Positions 51,460 to 62,000 of a DNA stretch of 64,000 nt are shown piece by piece. Position numbers and translations under genes: made by a program. Positions within the stretch are counted from its first letter, which is position 1. Every line of letters begins with the position of its first letter. The stretch covers positions 62,001 through 126,000 of the forward strand of contig NZ_JANFQO010000012.1 in NCBI RefSeq assembly GCF_024437735.1, in the 5' to 3' direction. Under the pieces are notes generated by a model that was not told where the DNA came from, did no database searches, and saw only the letters and a list, made by a program, of their open reading frames with translations. The DNA is from Tahibacter harae (lineage in GTDB: Bacteria; Pseudomonadota; Gammaproteobacteria; Xanthomonadales; Rhodanobacteraceae).

Positions 51460-51503
51460 GCAGAAACCGAAGCAGCGGCGGGATGCCGCGCTGCGGTTTC
51501 TGC
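51460..51503 (-). terminator. Terminator hairpin after speE
   Basis: GCAGAAACCG (51460-51469) pairs with CGGTTTCTGC (51494-51503), extended by inner GC pairs. Read on the minus strand it is followed by cttgctgtttt. It separates speE from the transporter gene. Confidence 0.75.
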
Positions 51504-51599
51504 CTCTGTGTGCGGATCAGCTGCCGCGCCGGGAAACCGGCATCCGCAGCGGAACCCTGACGGCAGCCGCTGCGGTTTCCAGCGGCATGCCGGTACGGC

Positions 51600-52451
51600 T
51601 TATTCGCCCAGCGCCTCGCGCATGAACTCCGGCAGCGCCAGCGCCGCGCGGTGCACGTCGACGTTGTAGTAGCGGGTCGGGAACTGCTTGCTGGCCGCGC
51701 CGCGTTCGCGGAAGCCGGCGAGGTCGGCGCCCTTGCGCACCATGGTGCAGCTCCACCAGCCGGTGGGATAGCAGGGCTGCGGGAAGCTCAGGGTCTTGGC
51801 GGCCTGGAAGCCGGCGCTCTTCATGGCCAGGCGCATGGACTTGATCAGGTCCAGGTGCACCAGCGGCGATTCGGACTGCTGTACCAGGATGCCGCCGTGG
51901 CGCAGCGCCTTGTAGCAGCTGGTGTAGAACGCGGCGTTGAACAGGCCTTCGGCCGGGCCCACCGGATCGGTCGAGTCGACGATGACCAGGTCCAGCGACT
52001 CCGGCTCGCATTCGGCCATGTACTTGATGCCGTCGATGAACAGCAGCTCCGCGCGCGGATCGTTGTTGGCCTCGCACAGCTCGGGAAAATATTTCTCGGC
52101 CAGACGGGTGACGCGCTCGTCGATCTCGACCTGCACCGCCTTTTCCACCTCGTCGTGGCGCAGCACTTCGCGCAGGGTGCCGCAGTCGCCGCCGCCAATG
52201 ATGACCACGCGCTTGGCGCGGGCGTGGGTGAACAGGGCCGGGTGCGACATCATCTCGTGATAGAGGAAATTGTCGCGGCTGGAAACCATCATGCAGCCGT
52301 CGATGACCATCAGCTTGCCCCAGTCCGTCGTGTCGTAGATCTCGATGGTCTGGAACGGCGTCTTCTCCGAGTGCAGCTGCTGCTTCACGCGAAAACCGAT
52401 GGACGAGCCGGAGTGCTCGTGCTGTTCGGTAAACCAGGTGCTGTCGGACAT
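51600..52451 (-). CDS. speE: Spermidine synthase
   Basis: A 283-residue polyamine aminopropyltransferase making spermidine from putrescine and decarboxylated SAM. The N-terminal beta domain reads TWFTEQHEHSGSSIGFRV. The SAM-site motif is VVIIGGGDCGTLREVLRHDE, and the catalytic segment is LVIVDSTDPVGPAEGLFNAA. C-terminal YPTGWWSCTMVRKG is also typical. The frame is open upstream, but the ATG at 52451 matches the family start. It is divergent from speA across 235 bases, a shared polyamine regulatory region. Confidence 0.95.
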   Translation of the reverse strand: MSDSTWFTEQHEHSGSSIGFRVKQQLHSEKTPFQTIEIYDTTDWGKLMVIDGCMMVSSRDNFLYHEMMSHPALFTHARAKRVVIIGGGDCGTLREVLRHDEVEKAVQVEIDERVTRLAEKYFPELCEANNDPRAELLFIDGIKYMAECEPESLDLVIVDSTDPVGPAEGLFNAAFYTSCYKALRHGGILVQQSESPLVHLDLIKSMRLAMKSAGFQAAKTLSFPQPCYPTGWWSCTMVRKGADLAGFRERGAASKQFPTRYYNVDVHRAALALPEFMREALGE

Positions 52452-52686
52452 GGCGCAGTTCTCGGATTCGGGGGTGAACGGGGCGCGCGATTGTACCGGT
52501 TCCCAGTCCGGATTGGTCGCGTCCGCCGGCGTCATCGACCTTAGACCTTGGCCCGGTACAATGTCCGGCCCTATGGCCCCGCGGCGTGCGAGGCTTCCGG
52601 CCATAGTGAAGGCGGCCCATGCCGCCGGCTTTACGTCCAGGCCCCGCCGCTGCGACGCACCTTTCGGACTTTGAGGAACCCCGTCA

Positions 52687-54576
52687 ATGACGAACGTGTG
52701 GAACGTGGAACAGGCGCGCCAGCGCTACGCCGTGCCCTACTGGGGCGAGAGCTATTTCGACATCGATGCGCAGGGGCGCATGACCGCCCAGCCGCAGGGT
52801 CCGGGCGGCCCGGCCCTGGCCCTGGACGAGATCGTCGCTGCGGCCCAGGCGCAGGGCTCGCGCCTGCCGCTGCTGCTGCGCTTCTCCGACATCCTGCACA
52901 ACCGCCGCGCGCGCCTGCAGGCGGCCTTCGCCAAGGTCATGGCCGACTGGGAATACGCCGGCGGCTATACCGCCGTGTTCCCGATCAAGACCAACCAGCA
53001 GCGCGGCGTGGCCGGCGAGCTGGCCGGGCGCGGCGACGCGGGCTTCGGCCTGGAAGCCGGCTCCAAGCCCGAGCTGATGGCCGTGCTCGCCCTGGCCAGG
53101 CCCGGCAGCACCGTGATCTGCAACGGCTACAAGGATCGCGAATACATCCGCCTGGCCCTGATCGGCCGCCGCCTGGGGCTGGAAATCTACATCGTCATCG
53201 AGAAACCCTCGGAACTCGGCCATGTGATCGAGGAATCGCGCGCACTCGGCGTGGAGCCGCTGCTGGGCGTGCGCATGCGCCTGGCCACGCTGGGCGCCGG
53301 CAAGTGGCAGAACACCGGCGGCGACAAGGCGAAGTTCGGCCTCACCCCGCGCCAGGTGCTGGACCTGGTCGAGCAGCTGCGCACGCACAAGCTCGACCAC
53401 ACTCTGAAACTTCTTCATTTCCACATGGGCTCGCAGCTCAGCAACGTGCGCGATATCGCCGCGGGCATGCGCGAGGCCGTGCGCTATTTCGTGGAACTGT
53501 CCAAGATGGGCCTGCCCATAGGCACCATGGATGTGGGCGGCGGTCTGGGCGTGGATTACGAAGGCTCGCGCTCGCGTTCGTTCTGCTCGATCAACTACGG
53601 CCTGGAACAGTACGCCGCCACCATCGTGCAGCCGCTGGCGGAGGCGTGTTCCGAACACGGCCTCAAGGCGCCGCGCGTCATCACCGAAGCCGGCCGCGCG
53701 ATGACGGCGCATCACGCCGTGCTCATCGTCAACGTCAGCGAAGTGGAACAGGCGCCGCAGGGCGCCATTCCGCCCGAACGCGCGAACGAGCCGGCCGTGC
53801 TGCGCCACCTGCGCGAAATCCACGCCGAACTGGACGAACGTCCGCTGCTGGAGCTGTACCAGGAAGCGCTGCACCACGTCGCCGAAGGCCAGACCCTGTA
53901 TGCGCTGGGCCAGCTCTCGCTGGCCGACCGCGCGCGCCTGGACGATCTGTTCTACGCCATCGTCACCGTGGTGCGCCGGCGCCTGAAGCCCGAGGAACGC
54001 GCCCACCGCCAGGCCATAGACGAACTCGACCTGCGCCTGGTGGACAAATATTTCGTCAACTTCTCGGTGTTCGAATCGATTCCCGACGTCTGGGCCATAG
54101 ACCAGGTCTTCCCCATCGTGCCGCTGACCCGGCTGGACGAGGAACCGACCCGGCGCGGCGTGATCGGCGACCTGACCTGCGATTCCGACGGCCGCATCGA
54201 CCAGTACGTGGAAGAGGACGGCCTGGACGTGAGCCTGCCGCTGCATGAGCTGCGCGCCGGCGAGTCGTATCGCCTGGGCATCTTCATGGTCGGCGCGTAC
54301 CAGGAAACGCTGGGCGACATCCACAACCTGTTCGGCGACACCGACGCAGTCAGCGTGCACGTGGACGAATCCGGCCAGGCCCAGCTGTCGCAGTTCAAGC
54401 GCGGCGACTCCTGCGACGTGATGCTCGACTACGTCGGCTACGACCTCAAGGCACTGCGCCAGGCCTACCGCGACAAGATCGCCGCGGCCGGCCTGGGCGA
54501 GGAAACCGCACAGGCCTTCGAGGCCGTGCTGGAGACCGGCCTGACCGGCTACACCTACCTGGCCGAAGCGCCCTGA
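52687..54576 (+). CDS. speA: Biosynthetic arginine decarboxylase
   Basis: A 629-residue PLP enzyme converting arginine to agmatine, the first step of putrescine synthesis by the agmatine route. The PLP lysine is Lys101 in VFPIKTNQQR. Other family blocks are LLHFHMGSQLSNVRDIAAGM, MDVGGGLGVDYEGSRS and GDLTCDSDGRID. Length matches SpeA. A gagga Shine-Dalgarno precedes the ATG. It pairs with divergent speE to make polyamines. Confidence 0.96.
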   Translation: MTNVWNVEQARQRYAVPYWGESYFDIDAQGRMTAQPQGPGGPALALDEIVAAAQAQGSRLPLLLRFSDILHNRRARLQAAFAKVMADWEYAGGYTAVFPIKTNQQRGVAGELAGRGDAGFGLEAGSKPELMAVLALARPGSTVICNGYKDREYIRLALIGRRLGLEIYIVIEKPSELGHVIEESRALGVEPLLGVRMRLATLGAGKWQNTGGDKAKFGLTPRQVLDLVEQLRTHKLDHTLKLLHFHMGSQLSNVRDIAAGMREAVRYFVELSKMGLPIGTMDVGGGLGVDYEGSRSRSFCSINYGLEQYAATIVQPLAEACSEHGLKAPRVITEAGRAMTAHHAVLIVNVSEVEQAPQGAIPPERANEPAVLRHLREIHAELDERPLLELYQEALHHVAEGQTLYALGQLSLADRARLDDLFYAIVTVVRRRLKPEERAHRQAIDELDLRLVDKYFVNFSVFESIPDVWAIDQVFPIVPLTRLDEEPTRRGVIGDLTCDSDGRIDQYVEEDGLDVSLPLHELRAGESYRLGIFMVGAYQETLGDIHNLFGDTDAVSVHVDESGQAQLSQFKRGDSCDVMLDYVGYDLKALRQAYRDKIAAAGLGEETAQAFEAVLETGLTGYTYLAEAP

Positions 54577-54690
54577 CCGGCGCGCCGCGGGCGGCGGCGC
54601 CGCCCGCGGCGCATTTCCGGCTATAAAGCTGCATTCCCACGACACCCGCCGCAGACCGCGGCGTCCGCAGGCCCAGGAGCAAGCCCAACC

Positions 54691-55701
54691 ATGAAAGTGC
54701 TAGTGACCGGCGGCGGCGGATTCCTGGGCAAGGCCGTCTGCAAGCAGCTTCTTGCGCGCGGGCATGAAGTGCATGCGCTGAACCGCCAGGATTATCCCGA
54801 ACTCAAGGCCATGGGCGTGCAGCAGCATGCCGGCGACCTGCGCAATCTCGATCTCGTCGCCGCGGCCGCCGAAGGCTGCGACGCCATCGTCCACACCGCG
54901 GCCAAGGCCGGCGCCTGGGGGCCGCTGCAGGAGTATTACGAAATCAACGTGCGCGGCACCGACAACGTGCTCGCCGCCTGCGAGATCCACCGCATCAACA
55001 AGCTGGTCTACACCTCCAGCCCCAGCGTGGTGCACAACGGGCAGGACCTCAATGGCGTCAACGAATCCGCGCCGTACGCCACGCATTTCCTCGCGCCGTA
55101 TCCGCAGACCAAGGCCCGCGCCGAACAGCGCGTGCTGGCGGCCAACTCGCCCCAGCTCGCCACCGTCGCGCTGCGCCCGCACCTGATCTGGGGCCCGGGC
55201 GATCCGCACCTGCTGCCGCGCATCATCGACCGCTCCAACAAGGGCCGCCTGCGCCATATCGGCGACAAGCCGAAGAAAATCGATACGGTCTATGTGGACA
55301 ATGCCGCCGAAGCGCATGTGCTCGCGCTGGACCGGCTGGAGCCGGGCAGCGCCATCGCCGGCAAGGCCTACTTCATCACCCAGGGCGAGCCCATGGACCA
55401 GGACGCGATGATCAATGCCTTGCTCAAGGCCGCCGGCCTGCCGCCGGAACACCGCCGCGTCTCGCTGGACTTCGCCCGCTTCGCCGGCACCTGGATGGAG
55501 CGCATCTGGAAACTGCTGCGCCTCAAGTCCGAGCCGCCGCTGACCCGCTTCATCGTGGAACAGCTCTCCACCGCCCACTGGTTCAACATCGCCGCCGCGC
55601 GGCGCGACCTGGGCTATGCGCCGAAGGTCAGCACCAGCGAGGGGCTGGTGCGGGTGGGCGAGCAGCTGGCGCGGGCGAGGATGCAACAGCGCAAGGGGTG
55701 A
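54691..55701 (+). CDS. oleD: NAD-dependent epimerase/dehydratase, OleD-like 2-alkyl-3-oxoalkanoate reductase
   Basis: A 336-residue short-chain reductase. The Rossmann motif TGGGGFLG is at residues 6-13. The catalytic region has VYTSSPSVVHNGQDLNGVNE and YPQTK (Y-x3-K). These closely resemble OleD of Stenotrophomonas and Xanthomonas, which reduces 2-alkyl-3-ketoalkanoic acids in long-chain olefin synthesis. oleA, oleB and oleC are not in the window, so the assignment rests on sequence resemblance. A 3-beta-hydroxysteroid-dehydrogenase-type label is the fallback. Confidence 0.8.
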   Translation: MKVLVTGGGGFLGKAVCKQLLARGHEVHALNRQDYPELKAMGVQQHAGDLRNLDLVAAAAEGCDAIVHTAAKAGAWGPLQEYYEINVRGTDNVLAACEIHRINKLVYTSSPSVVHNGQDLNGVNESAPYATHFLAPYPQTKARAEQRVLAANSPQLATVALRPHLIWGPGDPHLLPRIIDRSNKGRLRHIGDKPKKIDTVYVDNAAEAHVLALDRLEPGSAIAGKAYFITQGEPMDQDAMINALLKAAGLPPEHRRVSLDFARFAGTWMERIWKLLRLKSEPPLTRFIVEQLSTAHWFNIAAARRDLGYAPKVSTSEGLVRVGEQLARARMQQRKG

Positions 55702-55743
55702 CGTAAGCGGATATCACGGAAGCAATCTGCCGCAGAACAAAAT

Positions 55744-55770
55744 GCCGAGCGGCCTGAGCAGCCGCTCGGC
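55744..55770 (-). terminator. Terminator between oleD-like and immunity genes
   Basis: GCCGAGCGGC (55744-55753) pairs perfectly with GCCGCTCGGC (55761-55770). On the minus strand attttgtt follows, giving a terminator for the RHS/immunity transcript. It may also serve the convergent oleD-like gene. Confidence 0.75.
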
Positions 55771-55853
55771 GAATAGAAATTCGCTTTCCAGCGATGATGA
55801 AACTTGGCTGGCAAGCGCTCCGCAATCAGTTCAGCGAACCGCCTTGACGCGGG

Positions 55854-56078
55854 CTACGAGCGGTCATGCATTTCTCCAACGATCTTTCCACGCCAGATAC
55901 CCTCCGGGCCAGGTGCGCAAACCACAACATCAGCCGTGATGTCCCCGTCTGACACCGTCAGCTCAAGGCCTTCGCGCATTGCAATGTTGGCTGCTTTCAG
56001 CTGGGCTTCAGTTTTCGGATAGTGCAGGCGGATGAAGCCATCGCTGTCGAAGCTGTTGAAATCGGCAAACACGATCAT
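55854..56078 (-). CDS. Small protein, candidate immunity protein for the RHS toxin
   Basis: A 74-residue acidic cytosolic protein (MIVFADFNSFDSDGFIRLHY, ending GEMHDRS). The ATG at 56078 has gagg 8 bases upstream; an earlier ATG at 56111 overlaps the RHS stop. It starts 10 bases after the RHS stop, on the same strand, with lower GC than the surroundings. Position, size and composition fit an immunity gene of a polymorphic toxin. No family is recognised. Confidence 0.65.
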   Translation of the reverse strand: MIVFADFNSFDSDGFIRLHYPKTEAQLKAANIAMREGLELTVSDGDITADVVVCAPGPEGIWRGKIVGEMHDRS

Positions 56079-56088
56079 GCTCGCATCC

Positions 56089-59000
56089 TCAATCAAAATT
56101 ACGCCGTTCATCCTTAGGAATTGGATTCTTCTGCGTCGGCGTGAGAAGCGTGCTCGCCTTGTCCGGCGAGAGCCCGGTTACCGTGGCATGAGTCGGCGAT
56201 TTCCCTGGCGTCGGCACTACATCGCCACCAGCTTTGCGAATATCTCCAACCGTCGTAGTGCCCACCTGATTATGAATCACGTTCCTGCACAAATCGCAGA
56301 ACGTCGCTCCTTCAGCACTCTCGACCGAAAAACCGGTGACGTCAACGTCATGGTGCTTAGACGTACCCGCTGCAATGCCATCGACCGAATTGGCGCCTTG
56401 CGCTGATCCACCACGAACCACGAGCGCTTCATCGGGGAGTCGGGCTCCCACGGCGGCAACCTCACTTGTTCCATGCACGCCCAGACCTACTACCCCAGGC
56501 GCGAGAGGCAATGCGGCCAAGACTGCATCTGCTATCAGAATTCCAGCAGCCGCTGCCACATCGAGTGCAGAACCGTTCTGTATTGCACTGTCGAGTTCAA
56601 CCACGTCCAAAGTGAGGCTTGCCGCTTCAAACGCTGCCTCGACATAGCGCCCGTCGGGATCGGTGTAGGTATATGGGTTGTTGTTGGCGTACCAATATCG
56701 GTTGAAATTCAGGCCTGTACGGGTGTCGACCGCGACAGGATCCGCACTTAGGAACCGTCCCAGCACCGGATCGTAGTACCGCTGCTGCATATAGCTCAGC
56801 TGCGTATGCGAATCCGCCACATGGCCGGTATAGCCCGGCGCATCGGTATAGCCATTCAGCGGCACGCCGTAGGGTTCGTAGCGCAGCCGCGTGATGTCGG
56901 CGGGAATCATGCTGCCAACCGCGTTGGTTTCCGCGACCGGGCTGCCGAGGGCGTCGGTGTGGTAATAGGTCGGCTGCAGGGCCGTCAGCGCTTCCATGCC
57001 GTTGCCGCCGCTGCCGCCCGTGCCGGACTCCACCGTGACCATGGCGATGGCGGACTCCAGCGAGCAGTTCGCACCGCTGCAGGCCTTGACCGTGAACTCA
57101 TACGCCGTCGGCTGGTTCGTCACATTGTTGCAGCGGTAGGGCACGGGCCGGCCCAGCAGGCTGGGCGGAAGTGCGGGCACCTGGTATTCGCCGCCGTGCA
57201 GCGCGCTGCACTGGGGATGGCTGGTTGCCTGGCGCACGATGTAATGCGTGACGTCGGGCACGCTGTCCCACAGCACATCGACCGTCTTGTTGTTGCCATA
57301 GACGATGATGTTTGTGCCTTCCTGACCATCGCTCCTGAGCCGCACATTGGCCGGAATCGGCGGCGACAGCACAACGCTCACCGTTACTGCGCGCGTATCG
57401 CTCCAGCCGCTGAAGGGTACCGGCGTATTGCCGGGCCGGCTGGCGCGCACCCTGTAGTAGTAGGTGCCGTTGGCACGGCTGCTGAAGTCGAAATAGGTCG
57501 TGCTCACCGGACCCAAGGTGCCCGGCGCGGCAGACCAGTTCAGGCCGTCGGGCGATTCCTGCAAGTCATACGCCGTGGCGCATTCGGAAGCCGACCACTG
57601 CACGCGATAGCTGTTGGCCGGATTGCCCAGCGTGATGGGCGAGATCGTCGGCGTGGTCAGCGAGGGAATGTTGTCGCAGGTGATGATGGTCGGTACGGTG
57701 ACCTCGGCGGAAATCACGCCTGCGCGCTCGCCGAACTCGTTCAGCGCGGTCACGCGGTAGCGGTAGGTGCCGGCGACATTGCCGGGGCGCGAGACCGACA
57801 GGCTGGCCGTCGGCGAATCCGCCAGCTGCACATACGCGGCGCTGTTCTTGGATTCCTCGACACGATAGCTGCGTGCACCGACGGAGCGCTGCCAGCTGAC
57901 CGTGTACTGCCCGCTCTGCGGCGACGTCGGCACGCCGATCGACGCGACCGGCTTGGGCGTCACGCCATAGTCGTTCAGCGTGGCCGTACTGCAGGTATTC
58001 CCTGGCGCGCAGGCGGTCAGGCTGAAGTCGTAGGAACCGCCGTCGGGATTGGTGAACAGCTTGCTCAGGCCGGGTGCGGCGATGGTGTAGTTCTGTGCCG
58101 GGTCGTTGTCGCGCCGCACGCTGAGCTGGTAGTTGCCGCTGGTAAGTACGCTGGTCCAGCTCAACGTGAAATTGCCGCTGGTCTGGCCCGGCGGATCGAC
58201 CTGCAGCAGGGCCTGGTTCGGCGTGCCGTCCTTCAGGCGCGCGACCAGGGTACTGCCCAGATAGACGTAGTCGGTCGCCTTGCCCTGGGCATCGAGTTCG
58301 TGCAGCAGCTGGCCCTGCTTGCTGTAGACGGCGTAGCGCTTGCCGCTCTGGCCGCTCTTCTGCACCGACACACGGCGGCCGTGGCCGTCGTAGACGTAGG
58401 TTTCGGTGCCGCTGCCGCCGGGGGCCGCGGTGGCCACGATCAGGCGGTTGGCTGCGTCGAAGGTGAAGCCCTGGCTGCCCTTGCTGTTCAGATTGCCGCG
58501 CGGGTCATGGCCGATGTCGAACAGAGTCTGGCCGGCGCCGTTCTCTATGCGCTGCGGCAGGTTGCGCGCCGCATCGTATACATAGGAATAAACCCGGACA
58601 CCGACCTGGGTGCGGCGCAGATTGTCGAACAGGTCGTACTGGAAGCTTGCACTGCCCCAGAGGTTGGCCGCAGAAGCGCTGGTCAGGCGGTTCAGGCCGT
58701 CGTAGCCCATGACCTTGGATTCAATGCCGCCTTGCGCGTAATCATCGACGCTGGCGATATTCGCATTGCCGTCATAGCTGTAGCCGTAGTCGATCACCGC
58801 CGTGCCGTTCTTGCTGTCGGTGGCGCGCTGGGGCAGCTGGCGCACATTCTGCGTCATGCTGTGCTGCACGCCGTTGCCGTAGGTGAATTGCTTGACCGCG
58901 CTGTTGGGGTGGTACTGCACATTGGCGGCGTAGCTGCCGGCCTTGGTCGGACGGCCGAAGGCATCCGGCGCGTAGTCGATGTACTGGCCGTCGGGATAGG

Positions 59001-62000
59001 TCAGGGAGGCAACGGACCCCAGGCTGTCGTAGCCCCAGTCGTAAACGAAGGTCTTGCCGTCGTAGGTCAGCGTTTCCTTTTCGAGCAGGCGGCGATTGTT
59101 GTATTCGTAGGTCCAGGTGGCGCCGGCGGAACTGATGGTCCACAGCGCGCCGTCGGGGTAATAGGTGTGCGATACCCCCTCGGTACCGGCCGGATACGTG
59201 GAGCCGTACAGACGATTGCGCAAATCGTAGTAGCGCATGTTCTTCGCCGTCTCGGCCACCGTCTCGCGCAGGCAGCTGGTCGACGAGAGATTCAGCGGCT
59301 GGCCGCTGGCCACCCAGCGGGTGTTGCCGGCATCGTCGTAATCCATGATGGTGCTGCCGGTTTCGTTTTCGGCGATGCGGCATATCCGCTTGTGCTGATC
59401 GTACGAATAGACCCGGTTGACCGACATCGGCACGCCGTTGATCGTGGCGTCGCGGCGCAGGCGCGTGGTCTGGCCCCAGATATTGCGCTGGATGGCCACA
59501 ACCAGCCCCTCGGGTCCTTCCACCCGCGTCGGATAGTCGTAGCTGGGTTCGTCCCAGGCCAGGAAGGACGTCGTCGTCGCCTGGTTGCGCGCATCCACCA
59601 CGCGGCGCTTGAAGCCGGGCTGGTAGGTGGTCGAGGTCAGCAGCGTGCCGGTCTCGGCCGTCTGGGCCGTGCCAATGGGGCGGCCGATCGCGTCATACGT
59701 GGTGCTCAGGCCGGTGCTGACCGCACCGAAATCGGCGAACACATCGAATTGCGGGGTCGAGGAGAAGGTCTCACGGCCCGCATGGTCGAAACGGCGCACC
59801 GAATAGCGCTTCTGCGCCGGCAGCGCCGTGTCCCACTCCTCGACCACGACCGGGCGATACAAAGCATCGAGGTATACGACCTTCTTGCGCGCGCCGGTGG
59901 TCACGGTCTGGCGCCAGTGTCCCTCGGCCAGGCCGAATTCCGGCGCGTTGATCTTGGCCAGCACGTAGGTGGTCGCCGTCCAGCTCACCGGATCGCCGCC
60001 GGGCGGAATCATCGACTCCAGCCGGCCGTTGGTCAGGTTGTAGTTGAACGTCGTCGCATTGTTCAGCTCATCGTAGACCTTGGTGATGCGGCCCAGATTG
60101 TTCACCTCGGCCCGCTCCTGCGTTCCGTCGGCGTATTGCACCAGGCGCGGCACACCGCGGTAGTAGTCGCTGAGCGCCGTCGCATGGGCGGCGCCGGCAC
60201 CGTCGGTCACGCTCGCCAGCAGGCCGTTGGCGTGATAGCTGTATTCCTTCTGCAGCTTGCCCCAGCTGTATTCCTGGGTCAGTTGGGCCGAGAGCGGATG
60301 ATAGGTCTTGTTGCTGCTGACCACGCTGGAGCCGTCGCTGAATACCGTGCTGACGCTGGCGATCTGGCCGAGCAGCCAGTGCGCATAGCTGTCGTGATAG
60401 GCGGTGCGCTCAACGCGGTCCACACCGCTCAGGCTGCTGCCGCGGGCGACATCGACCGGCCGGGCGAACACGTCGAAGCTCTGCGCCGTCCAGCGGAAGG
60501 TAACGCCGTCCTGGATGGTGAGGCGCTGCTTCTGCGGGCGCAGCCAGGTGGAGGACAGATTATCCACGCGCGGATTGAGCACATGGCCCATCTGCTGCGG
60601 AAACGGATGCAGCGGCGCCTCGGCATTGGTGACGTAGGCGTATTCCTGGCGGCGCCTGGAAACGCTGCCTTCAAACGTCTCGCTGCTGAGCAGCTGGCCC
60701 TCGTTCTCGCCATAGCGCACACCGAACTTGTTCAGTGTGACGGAGTCATCCGGTGCAGTGACGCTGACGTCTTTGTCGGCGTCGCCGAGGTTGCAGCCCG
60801 AAGGACCGCCGCAGGTCGTCGCCGCCACGGTCTCGTAGCTGTAGCTCCAGGTGTATCCCTTGGCGATGCCGGGCCCGGTGATCGTCTTCTCGATCAGGGC
60901 CAACGTATCGAACAGGGCCGGCGCGCCGTTGGGCGTGAAGAAGTTGGGATCGCCGCCACTCCCGGGATCATGGCTGCAGTCGTAGTCGACCTTGGTGCGT
61001 CCATGGCGCCGCACATCGAAGACGAAAGTGCCGGTCGCGCCGGAGGGATGGGTGATGGTGCCCGAACGCTGGTTCAGGCCGCCGGCCGCCGGCAGCACGC
61101 GCTGACGATGGCAGTGCGGGCCTTCGTAGGTCGGCGCGACCAGCGGATCGTAATTGGTCTTGCCGTCCTGCAGCGCGGTCAGGCCGAACTCCCAGCGACT
61201 CTGGTCCGGCAAAGTCACGCTGGACAGCGTGTGGTAGACGCCGCTGTAGTTGTAGGTCCAGGTCCGCGTCTGGTCGCTGATGCTGTCGATGCGGCCGGCG
61301 CCGTTGTACGTCAGCGTGATCCTGCGGCCGTCGTTGCCGGCGATTTCATGCAGCTGCGCGCCGACCCAGGTGTACTTCACGTAGTTGTGCGGGAATTTGC
61401 CCGAACCGCCGGCATCGAAACGGTCTTCGATTCGCGTGACGTACAGGCGTACTTCCTCGCGGTTCACCGTCGAGGACGCGCCCGACGGCTTCTTGCGCGT
61501 GACCGCGGGATGGGTCAGCTTGACCATGTGGTCGAAGTAGTAGACCAGGCCGTCGGGCGAGCGCACCACGAAGCCGTCGCCGCTGCCGTCGTCGACGCTG
61601 GGAACGATGCAGGCGGCGAACCAATTGTCCTTGGTCAGCCAGCGATAATTCTTGCCATCGGTGGGCGCGGGTACGGCGCCGTTGCCGCGGAACAGCAGCG
61701 GCTTGTTGCCCGCACCGGGAACGTGCAGGGCGGGCGCGGACCAGAAAAGGTCGGCCTCGACCGGATTGCTGCCTTCAATGTCCAGCGCCATCGGCGGCAC
61801 GGCCTGGTCGGCGGACTGCGGCCCGGAGCAGCGCATCAGGGGATCGCCGCTGCTGCTCACCGGCCAGTTCGTGCCCGCTGCCTGTATTGTCGTGATGTAG
61901 GGAACTTCCAGGTCCCAGTCGCCGAATGCATAGCGATTGCTGGTAAAGCCGCCGCCGCCGCGATTTTCCACCGCGAAGCGGCGGCCGATGCTGACGGGTA

